A stretch of 20,227 nucleotides of DNA from Pseudomonadota bacterium. Its GTDB lineage: Bacteria; Pseudomonadota; Alphaproteobacteria; Acetobacterales; Acetobacteraceae. The stretch is taken from assembly GCA_023424475.1 (NCBI GenBank), contig JAFADX010000298.1, positions 1 through 20,227 on the forward strand. The letters are read 5' to 3'. The notes beneath the pieces are model-generated. The model was not told where the DNA came from, ran no database searches, and worked only from the letters and a program-made list of their open reading frames with translations. The translations under genes and the position numbers were made by a program. This document shows positions 6,699 to 13,375 of this stretch, one piece after another (positions within the stretch are counted from its first letter, which is position 1; every line of letters begins with the position of its first letter).

Positions 6699-8284
6699 GC
6701 CTGCCCGCCTTCGCCGAACTGCTCGAACGCCTGGTCTTCACGCCTGGCCGCAACGCCAAGCTGGCCCTGCTGCGCCAGTGGTTCGCCGGCCAGCCCGACC
6801 CGGAACGCGGCATCGGCCTCGCCGCCTTGACCGAGGACCTGGCCTTCTCCGCCGCCAAGCCGGCGATGATCCGGGACCTCGTGACCGCACGCTGCGATCC
6901 CGAGCTGTGGCGGATGTCCTACGACTATGTCGGCGACCTCGCGGAGACGGTGGCGCTGATCTGGCAGCCGCGGGCCGGGGTGAACGCGCCGCCGCCGCTG
7001 CTCTCCGAGGTGGCCGAGGCGCTCGAGACGACGCCGAAGGCCGATCTGCCGGCGGTGATCGCGGGCTGGCTCGACACCCTCGACGCAAGCGGGCGGCTTG
7101 CGCTGATCAAGCTGGTGACGGGCGGGCTGCGCGTGGGCGTCTCGGGGCGTCTCGCACGGGTGGCGCTCGCCGAATGGTCGCGCCAGCCGGTCGAGGCGAT
7201 CGAGGAGGTCTGGCACGGCGTCGCGCCGCCCTATGAGCCGCTGTTCCGCTGGCTGGACGGCGAGGCTCCACGCCCCGACCCGCGCGATGCGCCGATCTTC
7301 CGGCCGCTGATGCTGGCGCATCCGCTGGAGGAATCCGACCTCGCCGGGCTGCGGGCCCAGGAATGGCGCGCGGAATGGAAATGGGACGGCATCCGGGTGC
7401 AACTCACTGCCGGTCCGGGTGGACGGCGGCTATGGTCGCGGGGCGGGGAGGACATCTCCGCCGCCTTCCCGGAAATCCTCGCCGCGATGGACTTCCACGC
7501 CGTGCTGGACGGCGAGCTGCTGGTGGTGCGCGAGGGCGAGGTCGCGCCCTTCGCCGACCTGCAGCAGCGGCTCAATCGCAAGACGGTCACGGCACGGATG
7601 CAACGCGACTATCCGGTCGCGGTGCGCCTCTACGACCAGTTGTTCGAGGGGCAGGAGGATCTGCGGCCCATGCCCTTCGATGCCCGCCGGGCGCGCCTGG
7701 AATCCTGGCATGCGCGCGCCGCGCCGGCCCGCATGGATGTCTCCGCGCTTATTGAGTTCGACGACATCGCGGCGCTGTCCCGCATCCGCGAGGGCGCCCG
7801 CGCCGCCTCGATCGAGGGGCTGATGCTCAAGCGTGCCGACGCGCCCTACGTCGCCGGCCGGGTGAAGGGCCTCTGGTGGAAGTGGAAGCGCGATCCGCTG
7901 ACCGTCGATGCCGTGCTGATGTATGCCCAGCGCGGGCACGGCAGGCGGTCCTCCTTCTATTCCGACTACACCTTCGGCGTCTGGCGCGAGGATGGGGAAC
8001 TGGTGCCCATCGGCAAGGCCTATTCCGGCTACACGGACGAGGAACTGACCTGGCTCGACCGCTGGATCAGGAACAACACCGTCAACCGCTTCGGCCCGGT
8101 GCGGGAGGTCGGGCGGGGCATCGTCTTCGAGGTGGCCTTCGACGCCGCCCAACTGTCGGCGCGCCACAAGTCCGGCGTCGCGCTGCGCTTCCCGCGCATC
8201 GCGCGCATCCGCCGCGACAAGCCGGTGGAGGAAGCGGACCGCCTCGAGACCGTGCTCGCCCTGGTCGAGAACCGCCTCGCCTAG
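6695..8284 (+). CDS. Ligase-associated ATP-dependent DNA ligase
   Basis: A 529-residue ATP-dependent DNA ligase that seals nicks by enzyme-AMP chemistry. The N-terminal DNA-binding domain fills about residues 1-190. Motif I EWKWDGIRVQ carries the AMP-accepting lysine K229. Further landmarks are FHAVLDGELLV, RLYDQLFEG, IEGLMLKRADAPYVAGR (motif IV/V region) and LWWKWKRDPLTVDAV, then an OB-fold ending RFPRIARIRRDKP. The N-terminal domain plus core without polymerase or end-binding domains is the form that travels with PdeM, Lhr-type helicase and SNM1-type exonuclease. It is coupled to the exonuclease by a 4-base ATGA overlap. The TAG stop is made by the first bases of a palindromic repeat (8281-8410), so that element may have landed at, or trimmed, the gene end. 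Confidence 0.95.
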   Translation: MSLPAFAELLERLVFTPGRNAKLALLRQWFAGQPDPERGIGLAALTEDLAFSAAKPAMIRDLVTARCDPELWRMSYDYVGDLAETVALIWQPRAGVNAPPPLLSEVAEALETTPKADLPAVIAGWLDTLDASGRLALIKLVTGGLRVGVSGRLARVALAEWSRQPVEAIEEVWHGVAPPYEPLFRWLDGEAPRPDPRDAPIFRPLMLAHPLEESDLAGLRAQEWRAEWKWDGIRVQLTAGPGGRRLWSRGGEDISAAFPEILAAMDFHAVLDGELLVVREGEVAPFADLQQRLNRKTVTARMQRDYPVAVRLYDQLFEGQEDLRPMPFDARRARLESWHARAAPARMDVSALIEFDDIAALSRIREGARAASIEGLMLKRADAPYVAGRVKGLWWKWKRDPLTVDAVLMYAQRGHGRRSSFYSDYTFGVWREDGELVPIGKAYSGYTDEELTWLDRWIRNNTVNRFGPVREVGRGIVFEVAFDAAQLSARHKSGVALRFPRIARIRRDKPVEEADRLETVLALVENRLA

Positions 8285-8410
8285 AGCTCTTTTCGATCAG
8301 GCGGCACCGGCCCGCGCCCCCACCCGGCCACCCGACGACAGTATCCTGGATGGGTGGCCGGGTGGGGGTGCGGGCCGGTGCCGGTTCCGACAGATCGGAA
8401 CATGCTCCAG
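8281..8410. repeat. Nested palindromic element after the DNA ligase, copy 1
   Basis: A 130-base palindromic unit. The outer arms begin CTAGAGCTC at 8281 and end GCTCCAG at 8410; compared as inverted repeats the outer 29 bases match at about 21 positions. Nested inside are a very long stem-loop (8302-8383) and a 7-bp hairpin GTTCCGA-CAGA-TCGGAAC (8384-8401). The architecture resembles palindromic repeats scattered in alphaproteobacterial genomes. Copy number elsewhere cannot be judged from here. Confidence 0.7.
8302..8383. repeat. 32-bp near-perfect inverted repeat (stem-loop)
   Basis: Arms 8302-8333 and 8352-8383 are complementary at 31 of 32 positions, and the exception can form a G-U pair in one transcript orientation. 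The loop is 18 bases (8334-8351). It starts 18 bases after the ligase stop codon. No U-run follows. It could stop transcription, shield the ligase mRNA 3' end, or extrude as a DNA cruciform. Confidence 0.9.
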
Positions 8411-8417
8411 ACCAGAT

Positions 8418-8445
8418 CCTGTCCGGATGGACCCGCCCGGACAGG
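8418..8445. repeat. Perfect 9-bp hairpin between the two palindromic elements
   Basis: CCTGTCCGG (8418-8426) and CCGGACAGG (8437-8445) are perfect inverted repeats around a 10-base loop. This is the third stem-loop in a row after the ligase gene. Confidence 0.8.
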
Positions 8446-8470
8446 TGAAGATGCTCGCAGAAGCAGCGGG

Positions 8471-8550
8471 CTAGAGACGTTCCCGTTCGCCCCGACGCAC
8501 GGCAACCTCTCCGGCCGCAGGCGTTTCCGCCCGACCGGGGCGCGCTCCAG
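8471..8550. repeat. Palindromic element, diverged copy 2
   Basis: Eighty bases beginning CTAGAGACG and ending GCTCCAG. Its 29-base right end matches the right end of copy 1 at about 21 positions, with most differences being AT-to-GC. The left 24 bases match at about 14. It lacks the 32-bp central stem of copy 1 but has an inner CGCCCCG/CGGGGCG pair. It may be an older member of the same family. Confidence 0.5.
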
Positions 8551-8758
8551 GACCTCGCCGCGGCGCGCGCGCCGCCGGGTGCGCGGCGGCAGGAGGCCCT
8601 GCCCGGCGGCATCAGGCGGCGGCCCGAACGGATCGTCGCACCCACCGGCGCCGTCGATGCGGGCGCCGGGATCCCCGCCTTCTTCGGCCTGGCCCGGAAT
8701 TGACCGCCCGGGACGCGCGTGGTGCGCTCGCGCGGTCAACGACACCAGGGAAACGTCC
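8551..8758. other. Leader region of the aldolase gene with an 8-bp dyad
   Basis: No gene is seen here. The notable structure is TTGACCGC (8700-8707) repeated inverted as GCGGTCAA (8732-8739), ending 7 bases before the AGGGAAA ribosome-binding region. It could be an operator or a leader hairpin for the aldolase. No clear promoter hexamers stand out in this very GC-rich stretch. Confidence 0.4.
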
Positions 8759-9544
8759 ATGCCCCTCGCTCCCAATCTCGCCCGCCGCCGCCTCGAGGCG
8801 GGGGAACTCGCGCTCGGCTTCGGCGTGCATCACCTGCGCACGCCGGCCGTGGGCATGATCGCCGCCGCTTCGGGCTTCGACTGGCTGTTTGTCGACATGG
8901 AGCACGGCGCGATGAGCGTGGACGACGCCACGCGCATGTGCATGGCCGCGCTGTCGCAGGGCGTGACCCCGATCGTGCGCTGCTGCAAGGACGCATTGTT
9001 CGAGGGCACGCGCTGCCTCGACAACGGCGCCATGGGCGTGGTCGTGCCGCATGTGGACACGCGCGAGGAAGCCGAAGCGGTCGTGCGCGCCTTCCGCTAC
9101 CCGCCGCTCGGCGAACGTTCCTGGGGCGGGCCGCCCGCGCAATACGGCTTCGCCGTCGCCGACACCGCCGCGGCCCAGGTGGAACTGAACAAGGAAATCC
9201 TGATCACGGTGATGATCGAGACGCCGCGCGCCGTTGCGAACGCCGCGGCCATCGCCTCGGTGCCCGGGGTGGACTGCCTGATGATCGGGACCTCCGACCT
9301 CACGGCCTCGATGGGGATCGCGGGGCAGATCGGCCATCCGGATGTTCGCGCCGCCTACCAGGCGGTCGCAGCCGCCTGCGAGGCCGAGGGCAAGCACATG
9401 GGCATGGGCGGCGTCTACGACGAGAAGGTGGCGCCGGACTACATCGCTCTGGGCGCGCGCTTCCTCCTGTCGGGTTCGGATCACGCCTTCCTGATGGCGG
9501 CCGGCGGGGCGCGGGCGAAGTTCCTGCGCGGCCTGCAGCGATAG
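8759..9544 (+). CDS. HpcH/HpaI-type class II aldolase
   Basis: A 261-residue TIM-barrel aldolase of the HpcH/HpaI/citrate lyase family. These are metal-dependent enzymes that reversibly cleave 2-keto-3-deoxy acids to pyruvate plus an aldehyde. Hallmarks are FDWLFVDMEHGAMS with the catalytic histidine, TPIVRCC with the substrate-binding arginine, VVVPHVDTREEAE, the metal glutamate in VMIETPRAV, and the metal aspartate in IGTSDLTASMG. GarL, RhmA and HpaI all share these features, so the substrate cannot be assigned. ATG 8759 is preceded by AGGGAAA at 6-7 bases. It stands alone, with a long leader and a downstream hairpin. A GarL-like role making tartronate semialdehyde would fit the glycolate and glycerate genes in the window, but that is inference. 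Confidence 0.9.
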   Translation: MPLAPNLARRRLEAGELALGFGVHHLRTPAVGMIAAASGFDWLFVDMEHGAMSVDDATRMCMAALSQGVTPIVRCCKDALFEGTRCLDNGAMGVVVPHVDTREEAEAVVRAFRYPPLGERSWGGPPAQYGFAVADTAAAQVELNKEILITVMIETPRAVANAAAIASVPGVDCLMIGTSDLTASMGIAGQIGHPDVRAAYQAVAAACEAEGKHMGMGGVYDEKVAPDYIALGARFLLSGSDHAFLMAAGGARAKFLRGLQR

Positions 9545-9546
9545 GC

Positions 9547-9578
9547 GGCGAGGCGGGGCGGCCGGGCGCCGCCTCGCC
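9547..9578 (+). terminator. Hairpin after the aldolase gene
   Basis: GGCGAGGCG (9547-9555) pairs perfectly with CGCCTCGCC (9570-9578) around a 14-base GC-rich loop, two bases after the stop codon. There is no T-run, so the mode of termination is uncertain. Confidence 0.5.
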
Positions 9579-9589
9579 TCCCGCCGCCT

Positions 9590-9628
9590 TGCGAACAGTT
9601 CGCATTTACACTTGCGAGCCTCTCGCAA
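9590..9628. promoter_or_regulatory. Two palindromic candidate Fur-type operators before the iron locus
   Basis: Two dyads share TTGCGA-N5-TCGCA: TGCGAACAGTTCGCA (9590-9604, perfect 6-3-6) and TTGCGAGCCTCTCGCAA (9612-9628, perfect 7-3-7). Their centres are 23 bp apart, about two helical turns. The layout resembles proteobacterial Fur boxes, though the centres are less AT-rich than usual. TTGCGA (9612-9617) and TTATGC (9634-9639), spaced 16 bp, could be the -35 and -10, so a protein on the second dyad would cover the promoter. Iron control is inferred from the genes downstream. Confidence 0.6.
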
Positions 9629-9664
9629 CTGCCTTATGCCCCGTCACGACCCTGGACGAGGTAC

Positions 9665-10696
9665 ATGATGCTCCGCCGCCACCTGCTCGCGCTTGCCGCC
9701 GTCGCCGCCCCCGCCATCGCATGGGCCCAGCAACCGCAGCAGGAGATCGCGGTCTATACGGCACGGCACTACGATACGGACGAGGCGCTCTACGCCGCCT
9801 TCACCCGCGCGACCGGCATCCGCGTCCGCACCATCCAGGCGAGCGCCGACCAGCTGGTCGCGCGCATCCGCGCCGAGGGGGCGAACAGCCCGGCCGACGT
9901 CTTCATCACCGTCGATGCCACGCGCCTCGCGCGCGCCGAGCAGGCGGGGATCCTGCAGCCCTACAACAGCCCGCTGATCGACCAGCGCGTGCCGGCCGGG
10001 CTGCGCGACCCGAACGGGCAGTGGTTCGCCGTCACGATGCGCGGCCGCGTCCTCATGTACGACAAGCAGGCCGGCCGCCCCGAAGGGCTGAACCGCTACG
10101 AGGACCTCGCCGATCCGCGCTTCCGGGGCCAGATCTGCGTGCGCGCCTCGAACCATCCCTACAACGTCGCGCTGGCGACGAGCATCCTCGCCGCCGACGG
10201 CGAAGCCGCGACCGAGGCCTGGGCGCGCGGCGTCGCGGCCAACCTCGCCCGCCCGCCGCAGGGCGGCGACCGAGACCAGTTCCGCGCGCTGCCGTCGGGC
10301 CAGTGCCGCATCGCGATCTCGAACACCTACTACCTCGGCCATGTCGGCCGCTCGGAACGGCCCGAGGACCGTGCCCTCTTCGAGCGCATCGGCGTGATCT
10401 TCCCGAACCAGGGGCCCGGCGACCGCGGCACGCATGTGAACATCTCGGGCGCGGGCCTCGTGAAGACCGCCCCGCATCCGGACGCGGCGCGGCGCTTCCT
10501 GGGCTTCCTCGTCTCCGACGAGGCGCAGGAGATCCTGGCCCAGGGCAACATGGAATACCCGGCGGTGCCGGATGCGCCGATGCACCCGCTGCTGCGCCAG
10601 ATGGGCACCTTCCGCGCGGAATCGATCGAGGCCCTGCGGGACCCGGCGCGCGCGGCCCAGGCGCTGCAGATCATGCAGCGGGCCGGCTGGCGCTGA
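9665..10696 (+). CDS. Fe(3+) ABC transporter substrate-binding protein (FbpA/FutA-like)
   Basis: A 343-residue periplasmic iron-binding protein. It starts with a signal peptide (MMLRRHLLAL, hydrophobic core, AWA cleavage near residue 21). The mature start EIAVYTARHYDTDEALY is the family's iron-site entry, and the paired tyrosines of ISNTYYLGHVG (Y222, Y223) are the usual Fe(3+) ligands. It delivers ferric iron to an inner-membrane permease; a matching fused permease lies at 11653-13329 on the other strand. No ATPase gene is in the window. A second ATG one codon in is equally possible; GAGG lies about 6 bases before the first. Bfd and bacterioferritin follow on the same strand, linking uptake to storage. 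Two palindromes upstream are candidate iron-responsive operators. Confidence 0.93.
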   Translation: MMLRRHLLALAAVAAPAIAWAQQPQQEIAVYTARHYDTDEALYAAFTRATGIRVRTIQASADQLVARIRAEGANSPADVFITVDATRLARAEQAGILQPYNSPLIDQRVPAGLRDPNGQWFAVTMRGRVLMYDKQAGRPEGLNRYEDLADPRFRGQICVRASNHPYNVALATSILAADGEAATEAWARGVAANLARPPQGGDRDQFRALPSGQCRIAISNTYYLGHVGRSERPEDRALFERIGVIFPNQGPGDRGTHVNISGAGLVKTAPHPDAARRFLGFLVSDEAQEILAQGNMEYPAVPDAPMHPLLRQMGTFRAESIEALRDPARAAQALQIMQRAGWR

Positions 10697-10706
10697 GGCC
10701 CCCGCC

Positions 10707-10886
10707 ATGGTCGTCTGCCACTGCAACCGCCTGACGGATGCGCAGATCGCCGCGGTCATCGCGGCCGGCGCATCCCGGCCGGCAGAGGTCTATGCCGGCT
10801 GCGGCTGCGGCGCCCAATGCGGGTGCTGCTGCAAGACCATCGTGGACCTCCTGCGCGGCTCGCCGGAGGCGGACCCGCGCGGCTGA
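10707..10886 (+). CDS. bfd: Bacterioferritin-associated ferredoxin, Cys-rich
   Basis: A 59-residue Fer2_BFD protein. Bfd binds a [2Fe-2S] cluster and passes electrons to bacterioferritin so stored Fe(3+) can leave as Fe(2+). Cluster ligands fit C4 and C6 (VCHCN) with C38 and C41 (QCGCCCK), the family spacing. There are four further cysteines (C32, C34, C40, C42), so the protein has eight in total, more than the four ligands of E. coli Bfd. It starts 10 bases after the iron-binding protein stop and lies 87 bases before bacterioferritin, so it is probably co-transcribed with the former. A clear Shine-Dalgarno is lacking. Confidence 0.92.
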   Translation: MVVCHCNRLTDAQIAAVIAAGASRPAEVYAGCGCGAQCGCCCKTIVDLLRGSPEADPRG

Positions 10887-10973
10887 TCTCCTCTTGACGG
10901 CGCCTCGCACGCCCCGACACGGTGGCGGGCGGGGCGCGTTCCTGCGCTCCGCGCGCCGGATGGAGGAGATGCC

Positions 10974-11462
10974 ATGCTTCGCGACCCCAAGGTCATCGAG
11001 CACCTGAACACGCAGCTCACCAACGAGCTGACCGCGGTGAACCAGTACTTCCTTCATGCGCGGATGCTGCGGCACTGGGGCGTCACCAGGCTCGGCCGGC
11101 ACGAATACGAGGAATCGATCGAGGAGATGAAGCATGCGGATGCGCTGATCGACCGCATCCTCTTCCTCGGCGGCCATCCGAACGTCCAGCGGCTGAACCA
11201 GGTGCTGATCGGCCAGAGCGTGCGGGAGGTGCTGCTCTGCGACCAGAAGCTGGAGGCGAAGGCGATCGCCGACCTGCGCGAGGCGATCGCCCATTGTGAA
11301 TCCGTGCGCGACTTCGTCTCCCGCGATCTCTTCGCCACCATCCTGCGCGACGAGGAGAAGCATGCCGACTTCGTCGACACCCAGTTCGACCTGATCGAGC
11401 GCATCGGCATCGAGCGCTACACCATGCTGAACTCGGACGCCGCGCCGGATCAGGACCACTGA
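10974..11462 (+). CDS. bfr: Bacterioferritin
   Basis: A 162-residue heme-containing ferritin that oxidises Fe(2+) and stores it in a 24-subunit shell. The sequence aligns without gaps to classical Bfr numbering: the ferroxidase ligands E18, E51, H54, E94, E127 and H130 are all present, and so is the heme-ligand methionine M52 (EEMKHAD). It begins MLRDPKVIEHLNTQLTNELT, as expected. A good GGAGGAG lies 5-6 bases before the ATG. A TTGACG at 10894-10899 could be the -35 of a private promoter, but the -10 is weak. Bfd sits just upstream, and the pair probably works together. Two GC hairpins and repeat copy B follow. Confidence 0.97.
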   Translation: MLRDPKVIEHLNTQLTNELTAVNQYFLHARMLRHWGVTRLGRHEYEESIEEMKHADALIDRILFLGGHPNVQRLNQVLIGQSVREVLLCDQKLEAKAIADLREAIAHCESVRDFVSRDLFATILRDEEKHADFVDTQFDLIERIGIERYTMLNSDAAPDQDH

Positions 11463-11471
11463 CGCCGGGTG

Positions 11472-11530
11472 GGGGAAGGTCTCGCGGCCGTTCCCCTGGC
11501 GGGCTGGGCCGGCCGCATCCTCCGCCGGCC
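11472..11530 (+). terminator. GC hairpins after bacterioferritin
   Basis: GGGGAA (11472-11477) pairs with TTCCCC (11491-11496), and GGCCGGC (11507-11513) pairs perfectly with GCCGGCC (11524-11530) around a 10-base loop. There is no T-run, so the terminator role is tentative. Confidence 0.35.
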
Positions 11531-11557
11531 GGCGCCTCGCGCGCACGAAGGTGTTAT

Positions 11558-11634
11558 GCCAAGCGGACGAAAGTCCAACCTGCGGCCCGGAGGGCCAGGC
11601 GGCACGGAGGCGAAACCGTCGGGCGCCTGGTGTG
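11558..11634. repeat. Two-hairpin intergenic repeat, copy B
   Basis: About 77 bases related to 2244-2320. The first 31 bases are 27 of 31 identical (shared core GCGGACGAA and GTCC, then CCTGCGGCCCG), with all four changes A/G. The last 28 bases match at about 21. The first stem is GGAC-GAAA-GTCC with a GNRA-type loop. The ends GCCAAGCG and CGCCTGGT form imperfect inverted repeats. Like copy A it lies between convergent gene ends, here bfr and the iron permease. Confidence 0.75.
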
Positions 11635-11652
11635 ACCGTGCCGCGCCGGGCG

Positions 11653-13329
11653 TCACTCCTCGCCCGCCCGCATCGCCCGCGTCAGCGCCACGACGGGCAG
11701 CAGCCCCACCAGGACGATCAGCAGCGCCGCCGAGGAGGCCTCCGCGAGGCGTTCGTCCGAGGCCAGGTTGTAGATGCGCACGGCGAGGGTATCGAAGTCG
11801 AAGGGCCGGACGATCAGCGTCGCCGGCAGTTCCTTCATGGTATCGACGAAGACCAGCACGGCGGCGGTCAGCAGCGCGCCGCGGGCGAGCGGCAGCTCGA
11901 TCTCCCTGACCGCCTGGCCGGGCGTGCGCCCGAGCACCCGTGCCGCCGCGTAGAAGGACGGCCGCAGCCGCGCCAGCCCCGATTCCACCGCCGACAGCGC
12001 CACCGCCAGGAAGCGGACGAGATAGGCGAAGACCAGCGCCGCGATGGTCCCCGACAGCAGCAGCCCGGTCGAGATGCCGAAATGGGACCGCATCCAGGCA
12101 TCGAGCGCATTGTCGAAGAGGCCGAAGGGCACCAGCGTGCCGACCGCGATGACCGAACCCGGCAGCGCATAGCCCATGGCGGCGACGCGGTTCGCCGCCC
12201 GGCGCAGCGGGGAGGGATGCATCCGCACGGCCCAGGCCATCAGCGCCGCGAGCAGCACCCCGATCAGCGCGGTGACGCCCGACAGCGTCAGGGAATTGAT
12301 CGCGAAGGGCAGGAAGCGCGACGGATCGAGCGGGTCGCCGGTCGTCGCCGCGAGCCAGCCGAGCGCCCCGGCCGGAATGCCGAAGCCGAGCGCGACCGGC
12401 ATGCCGCAGGCCAGGATCGCGAGGGCTTCCTTCCAGCCGCGCAGGCGGACCGGGCGCAGCGGCGGGTGGCGGGTCGTGGTCGGGTGGAAGCGCCGGCCGC
12501 CGCGCGACAGGCGTTCGAGCCCCAGCAGCAGGAAGACGCAGCCGAGCAGCGCGACCGAGAGCTGCGCCGCCGCCCCGCGGTCGTCCATGCCGAACCAGGC
12601 CTCGTAGATGCCGGTGGTGAAGGTGCGCACGCCGAAATGCTGCACGGTGCCGAAATCGGCCAGCGTCTCCATCAGCGTGAGCGCGATGCCCGCCGCGAGC
12701 GCCGGGCGCGCCAGCGGCAGCGCGACATGCAGGAAGGTCCGCGGCAGCCCGTGCCCGAGCGTGCGGGAGGCTTCCAGCAGGCAGACGCTCTGCTGCAGGA
12801 AGGCGGCGCGGCAGAGCAGGTAGACATAGGGATAGAGCACCATCGCCAGCATCAGCGCCGCGCCGGGCAGCGAGCGGATCTCGGGCGCCCAGTACTGGCC
12901 GTAGCGCAGCCCGGTCATGTTGCGGAAGGTCTCCTGCACCGGCCCGGCCACGTCGAACAGCCACGTATAGACATAGCCGCAGAGATAGGCGGGCATCGCC
13001 ATGGGCAGCAGCAGCGCGACCTCGAGCAGGCGCCGCCCGCGGAAGGCGCAGGCCGAGACGATCCAGGCCGAGATGGCGCCGGCCGAGCCGGCCATGGCGC
13101 CGACCAGCAGCGCCAGCAGTGCCGAGTTGCGCAGCATCTCGGGCAGGGTCGTGGTCGCGATGTGGATGAAGCCCGCATCCGGCACGGCCGAGGCGGTGAC
13201 CAGCACGGCGAGGAGCGGCGAAGCGATCGCCACCGCGATCAGGAGGGAGCCCCAGGCCCAGAGCGGGGCGCGCCGGCGTTCCGGGGCGCGGCGCGCCGGC
13301 GCGCCTTCAAGGGTGATGCTGCGAACCAT
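11653..13329 (-). CDS. Fe(3+)-type ABC transporter permease (fused, two domains)
   Basis: A 558-residue inner-membrane permease made of two tandem binding-protein-dependent transport domains, as in FbpB/SfuB/HitB ferric iron importers. An N-terminal anchor (WAWGSLLIAVAIASPLLAVL) is followed by about twelve membrane segments. Each half has an EAA-type loop that contacts the ATPase: EASRTLGHGLPRTFLHVALP in the first and AARVLGRTPGQAVREIELP in the second. The match to the Fe-binding protein gene at 9665 suggests a single transporter split over convergent transcripts; the ATPase must lie elsewhere. It follows the bestrophin-like gene by 46 bases on the same strand and could share its transcript. 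The start MVRSITLEG has only a weak GAGA ribosome-binding sequence. Thiamine or putrescine transport is less likely but not excluded. Confidence 0.9.
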   Translation of the reverse strand: MVRSITLEGAPARRAPERRRAPLWAWGSLLIAVAIASPLLAVLVTASAVPDAGFIHIATTTLPEMLRNSALLALLVGAMAGSAGAISAWIVSACAFRGRRLLEVALLLPMAMPAYLCGYVYTWLFDVAGPVQETFRNMTGLRYGQYWAPEIRSLPGAALMLAMVLYPYVYLLCRAAFLQQSVCLLEASRTLGHGLPRTFLHVALPLARPALAAGIALTLMETLADFGTVQHFGVRTFTTGIYEAWFGMDDRGAAAQLSVALLGCVFLLLGLERLSRGGRRFHPTTTRHPPLRPVRLRGWKEALAILACGMPVALGFGIPAGALGWLAATTGDPLDPSRFLPFAINSLTLSGVTALIGVLLAALMAWAVRMHPSPLRRAANRVAAMGYALPGSVIAVGTLVPFGLFDNALDAWMRSHFGISTGLLLSGTIAALVFAYLVRFLAVALSAVESGLARLRPSFYAAARVLGRTPGQAVREIELPLARGALLTAAVLVFVDTMKELPATLIVRPFDFDTLAVRIYNLASDERLAEASSAALLIVLVGLLPVVALTRAMRAGEE

Positions 13330-13375
13330 TCTCAGCGGCGCGATACCACGCCTCGCCGTCCGGGGGGAGGGCGCC

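Noticed and set aside
8471..8490. GTTCCCGTTC as a second LexA box
   Set aside because: The two GTTC units are only two bases apart instead of seven.
8354..8758. N-terminal extension of the aldolase frame through the palindromic region
   Set aside because: The family domain starts at MPLAPNLARRRLEAG (8759), which has a good ribosome-binding site. The extension would translate hairpin repeats.
8281..8758. Insertion sequence or CRISPR-like array
   Set aside because: No transposase frame, no regularly spaced repeats and no unique spacers; only nested palindromes are present.
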